Shown here in pieces: positions 49,678 through 58,821 of a DNA stretch of 64,000 nucleotides. The stretch is from the NCBI RefSeq assembly GCF_021738965.1, contig NZ_JAKKOQ010000017.1, positions 1-64,000 of the forward strand, in the 5' to 3' direction. Every line of letters begins with the position of its first letter. Within the stretch, counting starts at the first letter, position 1. The notes below the pieces were generated by a model, which saw nothing but the letters and a program-made list of their open reading frames with translations, was not told the DNA's origin and ran no database searches. The DNA comes from Gordonia zhenghanii. Its GTDB lineage: Bacteria; Actinomycetota; Actinomycetes; Mycobacteriales; Mycobacteriaceae. The position numbers and the translations under genes are program-made.

Positions 49678-50979
49678 ATGACAAGCAATGTTGATGCGTC
49701 GAATCCCGATCTGGTGACGGTGGACGTTCCGACCCACTGGTACAACTTGGCCGCTGAGCTGGACGATCCGATTCCGCCGCACCTGCATCCGGGCACCAAG
49801 GAGCCGGTAGGCCCGGACGACCTCGCCGCTCTGTTCCCCTCGGGCCTCATCGCCCAGGAGGTGTCGACCGAGCCTTACATCGAGATCCCGGAACCGGTCC
49901 GCGAGATCTACAAGATGTGGCGGCCGTCGCCGCTGATCCGGGCCCGCCGGCTCGAGGAGGCGCTGAACACCAAAGCCCGCATCTACGTCAAGTACGAGGG
50001 CGTCAGCCCGGTCGGCAGCCACAAGACGAATTCGGCTGTCGCACAGGCCTATTACAACAGCGTCGACGGTGTGAAGAAGCTGACGACCGAGACCGGAGCC
50101 GGACAGTGGGGCAGCGCCCTCGCCTTTGCGGGCGCGCAGTTCGGGATCGACGTCGAGGTCTGGCAGGTGCGGGCCTCGTACGACTCGAAGCCGTACCGCG
50201 GCTTCCTGATCCGCACCTACGGCGGCACCCTGCATCCGAGCCCGTCTGATCTGACCGAAGCCGGTCGCGCGATGCTCGCGAAGGATCCGAACACCACAGG
50301 AAGCCTCGGCATGGCGGTGTCGGAGGCAGTCGAGGTCGCAGCGAAGAACGACGACACCCGATACGCGCTCGGCAGCGTCCTCAACCACGTCGTGCTGCAC
50401 CAGAGTGTCATCGGTCAGGAGGCGGTCGACCAGTTGTACGCCGTCGAACCGGGCGGCGCCGACGTCGTCTTCGGTTGTGCCGGAGGCGGATCGAACCTCG
50501 CCGGACTGTCGTTCCCGTTCATCCGGGAGAGGCTCGACGGGCGCAGCAGCCCGCGCATCGTCGCGGCGGAGCCCTCCGCCTGCCCGTCGATCACGCAGGG
50601 CGAGTACCGCTACGACCACGGCGACGTCGCAGGCCTCACTCCGTTGCTCAAGATGCACACGCTCGGCATGGACTTCGTCCCGGACCCGATCCACGCGGGC
50701 GGCCTGCGGTACCACGGCATGGCACCGGCGCTGAGCCACACCGTCGAACTCGGACTGGTGGAGGGCATCGCGATTGAACAGCACGATGCGTTCAACGCGG
50801 GCGTGCAGTTCGCGCGTACCCAGGGCATCGTGCCCGCGCCGGAGTCGACACACGCGATCGCCGCGTGCGCCGCCCACGTCGCGAACAGCGACAAACAAGA
50901 AGTGGTCGTCATCGGGTTGTCCGGCCACGGCCAACTCGATCTGCCGTCGTACGCGAGCTTCCTCGACGGGGGCTTCTGA
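49678..50979 (+). CDS. Tryptophan synthase beta-like protein, TrpB2 type
   Basis: A 433-residue PLP enzyme. The PLP lysine is K116 in PVGSHKTNSA; the phosphate cup is CAGGGSNLAG and ETGAGQWGSALAFAG is the substrate-side motif. The N-terminal extension (PTHWYNLAAELDDPIPPHLHPGTKEPVGPDDL) is characteristic of TrpB2 rather than TrpB1. TrpB2 makes tryptophan from indole and serine, usually without a TrpA partner; no trp genes are nearby. It may act as an indole-salvage enzyme. Confidence 0.92.
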   Translation: MTSNVDASNPDLVTVDVPTHWYNLAAELDDPIPPHLHPGTKEPVGPDDLAALFPSGLIAQEVSTEPYIEIPEPVREIYKMWRPSPLIRARRLEEALNTKARIYVKYEGVSPVGSHKTNSAVAQAYYNSVDGVKKLTTETGAGQWGSALAFAGAQFGIDVEVWQVRASYDSKPYRGFLIRTYGGTLHPSPSDLTEAGRAMLAKDPNTTGSLGMAVSEAVEVAAKNDDTRYALGSVLNHVVLHQSVIGQEAVDQLYAVEPGGADVVFGCAGGGSNLAGLSFPFIRERLDGRSSPRIVAAEPSACPSITQGEYRYDHGDVAGLTPLLKMHTLGMDFVPDPIHAGGLRYHGMAPALSHTVELGLVEGIAIEQHDAFNAGVQFARTQGIVPAPESTHAIAACAAHVANSDKQEVVVIGLSGHGQLDLPSYASFLDGGF

Positions 50980-51007
50980 ACGGCAGGGCTTCTGAACGGG
51001 TGCGCCT

Positions 51008-51074
51008 GAAAGCAGTACGCTCATCGGACTTGGTGGACTAATAGTCCTCGGAGGTCGATGAGCGTACTGATTTC
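51008..51074. terminator. Long inverted repeat between convergent trpB2 and DUF559 genes
   Basis: Arms of 19 bp (51008-51026 and 51056-51074) match with one mismatch, with a perfect 13-bp core AGTACGCTCATCG. A nested palindrome GGACTA-A-TAGTCC lies at 51036-51048. It would form a strong two-tier hairpin in both transcripts. Confidence 0.6.
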
Positions 51075-51904
51075 TGCACCATGTCCCGGTCCCTGACACT
51101 TCGGGCGCGGTGGCGGCGGGCCCGAGTGATCGCTCGGACGTCTTCGAGGACCTCATCCCAGCCGTACAGGATGTCGCCGTAAGTGAGTCGCATCGTCATC
51201 CACCCGTCGACGAGCGCTCGTCGGTCGCGGTCGTGGTCGCGCTGGTAATCCTCCCGACTGGAGTGGTGGAGCACTGAGTCGCATTCGAGGATGAGCATTC
51301 CGATGCGCAGGTCCGACCACTGCACGCCCGCGATGTGCGGTTGGACGACCACCTCGTAGCCGAGGCCCCGCAAACGTACCCGCGGGATGCTCTCGGTTCC
51401 CGACTGCGACCTTGCGTCCGTGCGGTACAGGAGATCTCGGACGGTCGGTCCGATCCTGCCCATCTGGACTGCGAGATCCTCGGTCGCCGTTCCGCTTCGG
51501 TTCAGGTAAGAGTCGCAGACGGCGATCCACTCATCTGGGCGGAGGCACCGCGCCGCGTACTTGAGGGCGACCGGAACGGAGTCGACGGCGTTGTCCGTGC
51601 CGCGGACCGGGCCTTGCAGCGGAGCGCACGCGGGATGTCTGCCGGTCATGTTCGGGCCGCGGCGAAGGTGGAGGTCGTCGTGGCCGGGCGGTACCCACAG
51701 CCCATGGAAGGTCAGCGCCGACACGCACGCCAGCACTCCGCCGTCGCGCACGGCCATGGCTACTGTCGGGTCGTGCAGGCGGGAGGAGATCCAGCCGTGT
51801 CGAAGCCGGTGCAGGTCGCCTGCCCGGACCGCGCGACGTATGTCGGCATCGGAATAGCCGAGCGCACGCAACTGGCTTCGCGTGTAGATCCCCGAATCCT
51901 CCAT
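51038..51904 (-). CDS. DUF559/AbiEi-like nuclease-fold protein
   Basis: A 288-residue protein of a type common in actinobacteria. The N-terminal winged-helix of AbiEi antitoxin type is IYTRSQLRALGYSDADIRRAVRAGDLHRLRHGWI. The C-terminal DUF559/Vsr-like endonuclease domain (about 180-260) has RVRLRGLGYEVVVQP, the catalytic-site region WSDLRIGMLILECDS, and DYQRDHDRDRRALVDGWMTMRLTYGDIL. The expected D-x(n)-ExD core is present as D...ECD. The role is unknown; no toxin partner is next to it, so an active type IV toxin-antitoxin system is unlikely. Confidence 0.75.
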   Translation of the reverse strand: MEDSGIYTRSQLRALGYSDADIRRAVRAGDLHRLRHGWISSRLHDPTVAMAVRDGGVLACVSALTFHGLWVPPGHDDLHLRRGPNMTGRHPACAPLQGPVRGTDNAVDSVPVALKYAARCLRPDEWIAVCDSYLNRSGTATEDLAVQMGRIGPTVRDLLYRTDARSQSGTESIPRVRLRGLGYEVVVQPHIAGVQWSDLRIGMLILECDSVLHHSSREDYQRDHDRDRRALVDGWMTMRLTYGDILYGWDEVLEDVRAITRARRHRARSVRDRDMVQKSVRSSTSEDY

Positions 51905-52009
51905 GTCAGGTCAGACGCAGCGAGAGCCCAGCCGGTTCCGTGACACTCCGAAGCGGCGTCCTGGGGCGCGAAAGTCGGTGGGGATTCGCCGGTGGGCCGA
52001 ATCACTGTT

Positions 52010-53437
<1,428 letters not shown>

Positions 53438-53477
53438 GTCCGCATGGTCACTTGAGTCAGACGATGATCGACTCGTC

Positions 53478-53517
53478 GCAAAGTAGCGCATCGCCTCCGG
53501 GCGGTGCGCTACTTTGC
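53478..53517. terminator. Strong hairpin after argG
   Basis: A perfect 13-bp stem, GCAAAGTAGCGCA (53478-53490) with TGCGCTACTTTGC (53505-53517), with further GCC/GGC pairing in the loop. It lies between argG and the convergent regulator. There is no T-tract, as is usual in actinobacteria. Confidence 0.75.
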
Positions 53518-53556
53518 ATTGCGTATCGGCAGCCTTGTGGATCAGGATCTCGAGTG

Positions 53557-54246
53557 TCAGTCGGTGGTGGTGCCGATCCGCACGCAGCAGTAGCCCTCGC
53601 GGGGGTCGAGTCGTGCTCGACGCTGCGGGCACTCTGTGGCAGTGACGAGGCCTTTCACGAGGTGGAGATTCATGCCGCACACCAATTGGGTGTGGGTGCG
53701 AGCGAGCTGGTGGAACGGGCAGTTGACGAGGGCGATGTCGTCCGCTTCGACGCGAGGCTCGTATCCCCATCGTTCGAGTGTGTGTTGTAACTGGTCGTCG
53801 GACCCACCCGTCTGCGCACCGAGTTGGTGGCCGAGCTGTGTGGCGAGGCGCGCGAGTACGGCGCGAGGCGACTCTCCGGTCGACTCGGTTTCGTCGATAG
53901 CCTGGGCGAGCAGCCGACCTGCCAATTCGTAGGAACGCTCGGGCAGATTGACGTGGATATCGCGCTCAGCGCGCTGGTACAGCTTCGCAGGACGTCCTGC
54001 GCCGGGACCGGTCCGGCCGGTTCGTCGTTCGAACTCGACGTCGAGTAGCCCGACCTCGACGAGTTTGTCCAGGTGGAACGCCGCAGTCTGGCGAGGAATC
54101 TGGAGCGCATCGCTCGCCTCGTCGCGTGTGGCGGCCCCGCTGTGACTCGACACGTAGTCGTACAGCCGTCTCCGATTGGGCTCGTCGAGGGCGGACACCG
54201 CCGCGACATCGTTGCGCTGTGGCTCCGGATCGGGGAGTGGGTTCAT
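53557..54246 (-). CDS. HTH regulator with cysteine-rich (putative Fe-S) C-terminal domain
   Basis: A 229-residue regulator. The ArsR-like winged helix (about 20-90) is DEPNRRRLYDYVSSHSGAATRDEASDALQIPRQTAAFHLDKLVEVGLLDVEFERR. The C-terminal domain has NCPFHQLARTHTQLVCGMNLHLVKGL and a final EGYCCVRI. These cysteines are placed as in SufR-like iron-sulfur sensors. The ATG at 54246 has TACAAT 7 bp upstream, so it is probably leaderless; longer frames to 54309 are less likely. It diverges from folE and probably controls it and itself through the palindromes in the gap. Confidence 0.8.
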   Translation of the reverse strand: MNPLPDPEPQRNDVAAVSALDEPNRRRLYDYVSSHSGAATRDEASDALQIPRQTAAFHLDKLVEVGLLDVEFERRTGRTGPGAGRPAKLYQRAERDIHVNLPERSYELAGRLLAQAIDETESTGESPRAVLARLATQLGHQLGAQTGGSDDQLQHTLERWGYEPRVEADDIALVNCPFHQLARTHTQLVCGMNLHLVKGLVTATECPQRRARLDPREGYCCVRIGTTTD

Positions 54247-54253
54247 ACCTCTC

Positions 54254-54297
54254 ATTGTAAAACCAACCGATGTGGTTATATTGATTCTATAATCAAT
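54254..54297. promoter_or_regulatory. Divergent regulator/folE promoters with two palindromes
   Basis: The minus-strand -10 is TACAAT (complement of 54254-54259). The plus-strand -10 is the consensus TATAAT (54288-54293), embedded in the perfect palindrome ATTGATT-CTAT-AATCAAT (54280-54297). A second inverted repeat, AACCA/TGGTT, lies at about 54261-54277. The AT-rich patch stands out in this GC-rich window. Confidence 0.65.
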
Positions 54298-54330
54298 GAC
54301 CATGGGCATGAGTTTTAGAGAGGCGCGGAG

Positions 54331-54954
54331 ATGACCACAACAACGGCGCCGTCAACCGCAGCGGATGTTCGCGCTGACGCACGACGCCCGGCCATCGATG
54401 TCGATGCGGCCGAACAAGCGATTCACCTACTCCTGGAGGCACTCGGCCGTGATCCGGCCCGGTCGCATCTGAGCGAGACTCCGCGGCGGGTCGCGGGAGC
54501 CTTCGAGGAGATGCTCACGCCCCGCGAGTTCGATCTGACGACGTTCCCAAACGAATCCGGATACGACGAGTTGGTTCTGGTACGTGACATCCATTTCAGC
54601 TCGCTCTGCGAACATCACTTGCTGCCGTTCCGCGGTGTCGCGCATGTCGGTTATCTGCCGGGCCAGCGGATTCTCGGACTGTCAAAGCTCGCTCGCGTGG
54701 TTGAACTGTTCGCGCGTGACTTGCAGGTGCAGGAGCGACTGACGATGCAGGTCGCGGACTGGCTGGAGGAGAGCCTGCGTCCGCGGGGCGTGGGAGTGCT
54801 CGTCGAAGCGGAGCACATGTGCATGTCGATCCGTGGTGTGCGAGCGCCGGGGACCTGGACCACCACGTCCGCGTTGCGCGGCCTGCTGCGGGACAGTGGT
54901 CCGGCCCGGGGAGAGTTCCTCGAGCTGACGCGCAGCGGTAATCGGCCCGGCTGA
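54331..54954 (+). CDS. folE: GTP cyclohydrolase I
   Basis: A 207-residue enzyme that converts GTP to 7,8-dihydroneopterin triphosphate, the first step of folate and pterin synthesis. Zinc ligands are C93 and H96 in SLCEHHLLPF and C164 in EHMCMSIRG. GYLPGQRILGLSKLARVVELFARDLQVQERLT is the family core. It is not next to other fol genes; it follows the Fe-S-type regulator and precedes membrane proteins, so it is likely a stress-regulated second copy rather than the housekeeping folE (inference). Confidence 0.92.
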   Translation: MTTTTAPSTAADVRADARRPAIDVDAAEQAIHLLLEALGRDPARSHLSETPRRVAGAFEEMLTPREFDLTTFPNESGYDELVLVRDIHFSSLCEHHLLPFRGVAHVGYLPGQRILGLSKLARVVELFARDLQVQERLTMQVADWLEESLRPRGVGVLVEAEHMCMSIRGVRAPGTWTTTSALRGLLRDSGPARGEFLELTRSGNRPG

Positions 54955-55019
54955 CTACTCCGACCGTCGTCTCCGGAGGATTCGTCACTCACCATTCCCC
55001 TTCACACCGAGGAGTCACC

Positions 55020-55535
55020 ATGCCACCCGATATGAGTCAGGCGAAACAGCCGGTCAGCGCGATGCTTGCGGGCCCGTACGGGCACCCGTTCCATCCGATG
55101 CTGGTGACGGTGCCGATCGGCGCATGGGTTACCTCCTTCGTCTTCGACGTCGGCTCGCACGTCGTCGACGATCCGGCGTCGCTCGCTCGTGGCGGCATGT
55201 GGCTGATCGCGGTGGGGGTTCTCGGAGCGTTGGCGGCAGCCACCGTCGGCTTCCTCGATCTGCTGTCGATCCCCGTCGGCACTGCGGCTCAGCGCACGGC
55301 GTTGACCCATATGTCGCTGATGCTCGTGGTCACGCTCGCTTTTGCCGGAAACTTCTGGTGGCGTGCAGCCTCCGGTGTCGACGGCGCCGTCGACACCGGA
55401 CAGATCTCGCTCACCGCGATCAGCCTCATCGTGCTGACGGTCGCCGGGGCGCTCGGCGGCAAGCTCGCGTATCGGTACGGCGTGCGAGTCGTCGACGAGG
55501 CGACTCAAGCGGACGGTTTCGATCGTCACGACTGA
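55020..55535 (+). CDS. DUF2231-family membrane protein
   Basis: A 171-residue protein with four TM helices. YGHPFHPMLVTVPIGAWVTSFVFDV near residue 19 is the DUF2231 signature (histidines in GHPFHPM), followed by RGGMWLIAVGVLGALAAATVGFLDLL and AYRYGVRVVDEAT at the C-terminus. Histidines in TM regions suggest haem or metal contact, but the function is unknown. A GGAGT ribosome site lies 8 bp before the ATG. It is 65 bp downstream of folE and probably co-transcribed. Confidence 0.8.
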   Translation: MPPDMSQAKQPVSAMLAGPYGHPFHPMLVTVPIGAWVTSFVFDVGSHVVDDPASLARGGMWLIAVGVLGALAAATVGFLDLLSIPVGTAAQRTALTHMSLMLVVTLAFAGNFWWRAASGVDGAVDTGQISLTAISLIVLTVAGALGGKLAYRYGVRVVDEATQADGFDRHD

Positions 55536-55566
55536 CAGATCCTCTGTTCGTCTCGCCGGTTCGCAT

Positions 55567-55630
55567 CAACCCTGTACTCAGTCAGCCCTGTACTGAGCCA
55601 ACCCTGTACTGAGCCAACCCCGTACCAATG
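55567..55630 (+). repeat. Four 16-bp tandem repeats upstream of a membrane gene
   Basis: The unit CAACCCTGTACTGAGC occurs four times (55567-55582, 55583-55598, 55599-55614 and a diverged copy 55615-55630). It ends just before the AGGAG ribosome site of the gene at 55644. CTCAG/CTGAG within adjacent units can pair in RNA. Confidence 0.75.
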
Positions 55631-55643
55631 AGGAGATACCACC

Positions 55644-56048
55644 ATGGCCATCGTCGCACTCGTCTGCTGGATCATTACCGCCCTCGGCGGATTCGTCCTG
55701 CTCGGCAAATGGATTGCCGGAGGTGGTACGACGGCGGGCACCACCAGTCGGCTGTCCCCACCCATCGTGTTTGCGCACTTCCTGCTTGCCGCGGCCGGGC
55801 TCGTGCTGTGGATCGTCTACGTGGCGGTCGAGGTCGATGTCCTCGCGTGGATAGCGTTCGCGCTGCTCGTCGTGATCGCCCTCGCCGGTTTCGCGATGTT
55901 CGCACGGTGGCTTCCCGTGTATCAGGGCGCAGCCGGCACCGAGACTGCTCCCGAGAAGGGCTTCCCGGTGGCCGTGGTCGGCGCACATGGCGCGGTCGCT
56001 GTCGTCACGGTGGTCAGCGTCCTGCTCAGCGCTGTCGGCATCGGCTGA
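55644..56048 (+). CDS. Small four-helix membrane protein
   Basis: A 134-residue protein with four TM helices (about 3-25, 43-65, 70-90 and 112-132). It has the motifs GGFVLLGKWIAGGG and RLSPPIVFAHFLLAAAGLVLWIVYV. One histidine lies in helix 2 and one in the fourth region. I do not recognise a named family. AGGAG is 10 bp before the ATG. It closes the folE/DUF2231 gene group, after which a hairpin terminator follows. Confidence 0.75.
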   Translation: MAIVALVCWIITALGGFVLLGKWIAGGGTTAGTTSRLSPPIVFAHFLLAAAGLVLWIVYVAVEVDVLAWIAFALLVVIALAGFAMFARWLPVYQGAAGTETAPEKGFPVAVVGAHGAVAVVTVVSVLLSAVGIG

Positions 56049-56070
56049 CCCGAGACTTCCGTCAAGCGAG

Positions 56071-56110
56071 ACGGCTGTGGCCCGGACCCCCAGGGGGCCG
56101 GGCCACAGCC
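56071..56110. terminator. Very stable hairpin terminator
   Basis: A perfect 14-bp stem CGGCTGTGGCCCGG (56071-56084) with CCGGGCCACAGCCG (56097-56110), with CCCCC/GGGGG also facing each other in the loop. It lies between the convergent small membrane gene and terD and probably works in both directions. Confidence 0.8.
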
Positions 56111-56135
56111 GAACCGTCGGTGCGCGGTGGTCGAG

Positions 56136-56711
56136 TCAGACGTTCACGCCGTAGTCGCGCGCGATGCCGCCGAGTCCGGACGCGTAGCCCTGGCCGATGG
56201 CGCGGAACTTCCAATCGGAGTTGTGGCGATACAGCTCGCCGAACAGCATCGCGGTCTCCGTCGATGCATCCTCGGTCAGGTCGTAGCGGGCGACCTCAGA
56301 GCCGTTCGCCCGGTTCACGACGCGGATGAACGCGTTGCTGACCTGGCCGAACGACTGCCCACGCACGTCTGCATCGTGGATGGAGACAGGGAAGACGATC
56401 GACTGGATGTTCGGCGGGACCGCGGCGAGGTCGACGTTGATCGACTCGTCGTCTCCGTCACCTTCGCCGGTCAGGTTGTCACCGGTGTGCTCGACGGAGC
56501 CGTCAGGCGACCGCAGGTTGTTGTAGAAGACGAAGTGCTGGTCGGAGGGAACCTTGCCGTCCGCACCGAGGATAAGTGCGCTGCCGTCGAGGTCGAAGTC
56601 GGCACCGGTCGTGCTCCTCGCATCCCAGCCGAGGCCGATCGCCACCGAAGTGAGGCCGGGAGCCTCCTTCGACAGGGAGACGTTTCCGCCCTTGCTCAAG
56701 CTGACGCTCAT
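56136..56711 (-). CDS. terD: TerD-family stress protein
   Basis: A 191-residue TerD protein: [29 protein letters not shown] at the start, the calcium-binding stretch [25 protein letters not shown] with acidic ligands, and [17 protein letters not shown]. TerD proteins bind calcium and are part of the Ter stress system first linked to tellurite and phage resistance. It is the last gene of the minus-strand Ter operon, 148 bp after the membrane gene. The ATG at 56711 starts the conserved domain. Confidence 0.93.
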   Translation of the reverse strand: MSVSLSKGGNVSLSKEAPGLTSVAIGLGWDARSTTGADFDLDGSALILGADGKVPSDQHFVFYNNLRSPDGSVEHTGDNLTGEGDGDDESINVDLAAVPPNIQSIVFPVSIHDADVRGQSFGQVSNAFIRVVNRANGSEVARYDLTEDASTETAMLFGELYRHNSDWKFRAIGQGYASGLGGIARDYGVNV

Positions 56712-56831
56712 AGTGAAATGCCCTTTCTGTGCGCGGTCGCATCCGCCCGCGCACATGCACGAGCGGACGGGGGTCGTTTTCTAGGGGACGGTATTAGGGA
56801 ATCATGTTGCTACCACTGAACCACGAGACGA

Positions 56832-56847
56832 TGTTTCACGTGAACCG
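56832..56847. promoter_or_regulatory. parS-like ParB-binding site
   Basis: The 16-mer TGTTTCACGTGAACCG matches the parS consensus TGTTTCACGTGAAACA at 14 of 16 positions, including the whole central TTTCACGTGAA. It is intergenic between terD and the membrane protein gene. A partial site of this kind could still bind ParB. Confidence 0.5.
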
Positions 56848-56858
56848 TACGAATGACG

Positions 56859-57446
56859 TCATTTCCGCTTCGAGTGGCCGGAGGCGTTGACGGCCAGCGC
56901 CTTTCGCTTCGCGCGCCGTCTGCCGAGAAGATAGAAGTCGGCGGCGACACCGATCACGATGCCGACGATGACGCCGATCAAGGTGGCTCCGCGGAATCCG
57001 GGACCGAACAGATCGAGTTGCAGGCGCCCCGCCTGTGCGCCCTGCCCGCCACCGATGGTGACAGCGAGGGTCAACAGGTTCGGAACCAGAAGCAGCAGTG
57101 CGACGAGGCCCATCACCCACGACACGATGTTCCGCGGCCCCCGACCGATGGAGAAGACGGCCAGCAGAGCGAGCAGGAGCGGCACCGCCGAGCCGAGGAT
57201 GCCGTAGAACAGCCCCCACATGGTGCCCGACGTGAGACTGCGGTCGATCCGGTCGCCCATCCGCGTGCCCCACCAGTCGGGGAGGAGGCGCTGCAGGATG
57301 AAGTACGCGATCACGACGATGATCACGGTGCCGACGCCGAGGATCACCTTGTTCTTGGTGGACAGCGTCGGCAGTGACCATCGACTGGACTTAGTCGCGG
57401 TCGTGTCGTCCACGGGTTCCGGTGGGACATCGGGCAGTTCGCTCAT
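56859..57446 (-). CDS. Membrane protein of the Ter operon
   Basis: A 195-residue protein with four or five TM helices. The acidic N-terminus (SELPDVPPEPVDDTT) is followed by STKNKVILGVGTVIIVVIAYFILQRLLPDWWGTRMGDRIDRSLTSGTMWGLFYGILGS and a basic C-terminus (RRRAKRKALAVNASGHSKRK). Similar 'permease' genes accompany TerD genes in actinobacteria; no transport function is established. It lies between the double-TerD gene and terD on the same strand. Confidence 0.7.
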   Translation of the reverse strand: MSELPDVPPEPVDDTTATKSSRWSLPTLSTKNKVILGVGTVIIVVIAYFILQRLLPDWWGTRMGDRIDRSLTSGTMWGLFYGILGSAVPLLLALLAVFSIGRGPRNIVSWVMGLVALLLLVPNLLTLAVTIGGGQGAQAGRLQLDLFGPGFRGATLIGVIVGIVIGVAADFYLLGRRRAKRKALAVNASGHSKRK

Positions 57447-57507
57447 ACGACAACTGTGGCACAGACCGACGACTCGCGACGGTGGACTGCGCCGCAACGC
57501 GGTCCGA

Positions 57508-58812
57508 TCAGGCGAGATACGGCGACACGAACGGGATGGCCTTGTTCGCCGTCTTCCCGTTGAAGCCCTCGCCGATGGCACGCATCTTCCACGTTCCCGC
57601 CTCTCGGTGAACGACTGCCATCGTCACGCCGGTGAACGGCATGCCGCCCGCCAACGTGTAGCGAGCGAGCTCGGCGTTGGTCGACTGGTCGATCAGGCGG
57701 CAGTACGCGTTCTGCACCTCGGCGAACGTCTGACCGCGGTACGACGTGACCACGAAGACGAGGTTGTCCACGTGCGGCGGGATCGCCGCGAGGTTCACCG
57801 AGATCACCTCGTCGTCGCCGTCGCCCTCACCGGTCAGGTTGTCGCCGGAGTGGATGATCGACCGGTCCTTCGACTTCAGATGCCCGAAGTAGACGGTCTC
57901 CACGCATTTACCCTGCGAGAACATCAGGACGGACGCGTCCAGATCGATGTCGCCGCCGCCGCCACCGCCGCCGAAGAATCCGCGCTTGCCGGTCCGTGGC
58001 AACGGATCCCAGCCGAGACCCATCCAGATCTGGGTGAGGGCGACACCGCCCTCCTTCCGGAGCGACACCTTCTGGCCCTTGACCAGAGAGACCGGTCGGT
58101 CCTTCGACAGATTGACCTCGGGCGCTGCGGCGGGCTGGGCGGGCGGTTGCTGACCGTACTGGGGTTGACCGTATTGGGGCTGGGGCGGCGCATAGCCGGG
58201 CTGCTGCGGCGGCGCGTACTGCTGCTGCGGCGGGGTGTACGGCGGGGGCGGGGGTGTCGGGGCCGCTGGGGGAGCCGGCGGTGCGGGCTGGACAGGCGGA
58301 GCCGACGGGGCGGGAGGAGGCGCCGGAGCATCGTCGACGGAGACACCGTGATCGCGGACCAGGTCGGCGAAGCCGCCGGCGTAACCCTGTCCGACGGCGC
58401 GCACCTTCCACTGGCCGTTGCGCTGATAGATCTCCACCGCGATCACCACGGACTCGCTGCTCAGGCCGTCCACCACGTAGTCGAACAACGGGGAGCCCGC
58501 AGCGTCGAGGACACGCGTCACCGGCGGCGCGAACTGTCCGAAACTACGCGAGGCGTCGTCGAGGGTGATGATCGCGCGGACCGCGGCGATGTCGGCGGGA
58601 ATGCCTGCCGTCGAGATGTGCAAGCGTCCGTCGCGCAGCTGCACGCCGGGCCCCGACGGCTGGTTGAAGAACACGAAGTCGGCGTCGCTGCGGACCTTGC
58701 CCGTCTCGGTGACCAGCAGGCCGGACAGATCGGCCGGCGCGGCCACGTCGACCGACACCACGATCTCGGATCCTGGCAGCGGGGCGTTCTGACCTTTGGC
58801 GAGTGATGACAC
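57508..58812 (-). CDS. Double TerD-domain protein with proline-rich linker
   Basis: A 434-residue fusion. The N-terminal TerD-like domain (about 1-160; SDADFVFFNQPSGPGV, RSFGQFAPPVTRVLD) lacks much of the acidic calcium loop. A Pro/Gln/Tyr-rich linker (about 162-232, repeats of QQYAPPQQP and PQYGQ) leads to a C-terminal complete TerD domain (about 235-434; [39 protein letters not shown]) with a glycine-run insert. The GTG at 58812 has AGAGG upstream. It is 9 bp after the HAD gene and in the same operon. It may act as a scaffold. Confidence 0.9.
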   Translation of the reverse strand: MSSLAKGQNAPLPGSEIVVSVDVAAPADLSGLLVTETGKVRSDADFVFFNQPSGPGVQLRDGRLHISTAGIPADIAAVRAIITLDDASRSFGQFAPPVTRVLDAAGSPLFDYVVDGLSSESVVIAVEIYQRNGQWKVRAVGQGYAGGFADLVRDHGVSVDDAPAPPPAPSAPPVQPAPPAPPAAPTPPPPPYTPPQQQYAPPQQPGYAPPQPQYGQPQYGQQPPAQPAAAPEVNLSKDRPVSLVKGQKVSLRKEGGVALTQIWMGLGWDPLPRTGKRGFFGGGGGGGDIDLDASVLMFSQGKCVETVYFGHLKSKDRSIIHSGDNLTGEGDGDDEVISVNLAAIPPHVDNLVFVVTSYRGQTFAEVQNAYCRLIDQSTNAELARYTLAGGMPFTGVTMAVVHREAGTWKMRAIGEGFNGKTANKAIPFVSPYLA

Positions 58813-58821
58813 GAGATACCT

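Noticed and set aside
51038..51904. Type IV toxin-antitoxin (AbiE) system
   Set aside because: Only the AbiEi-like winged helix fused to a DUF559 domain is present; no AbiEii-type nucleotidyltransferase lies next to it.
55567..55630. CRISPR or attachment site
   Set aside because: Contiguous 16-bp repeats without spacers, and no integrase or tRNA nearby.
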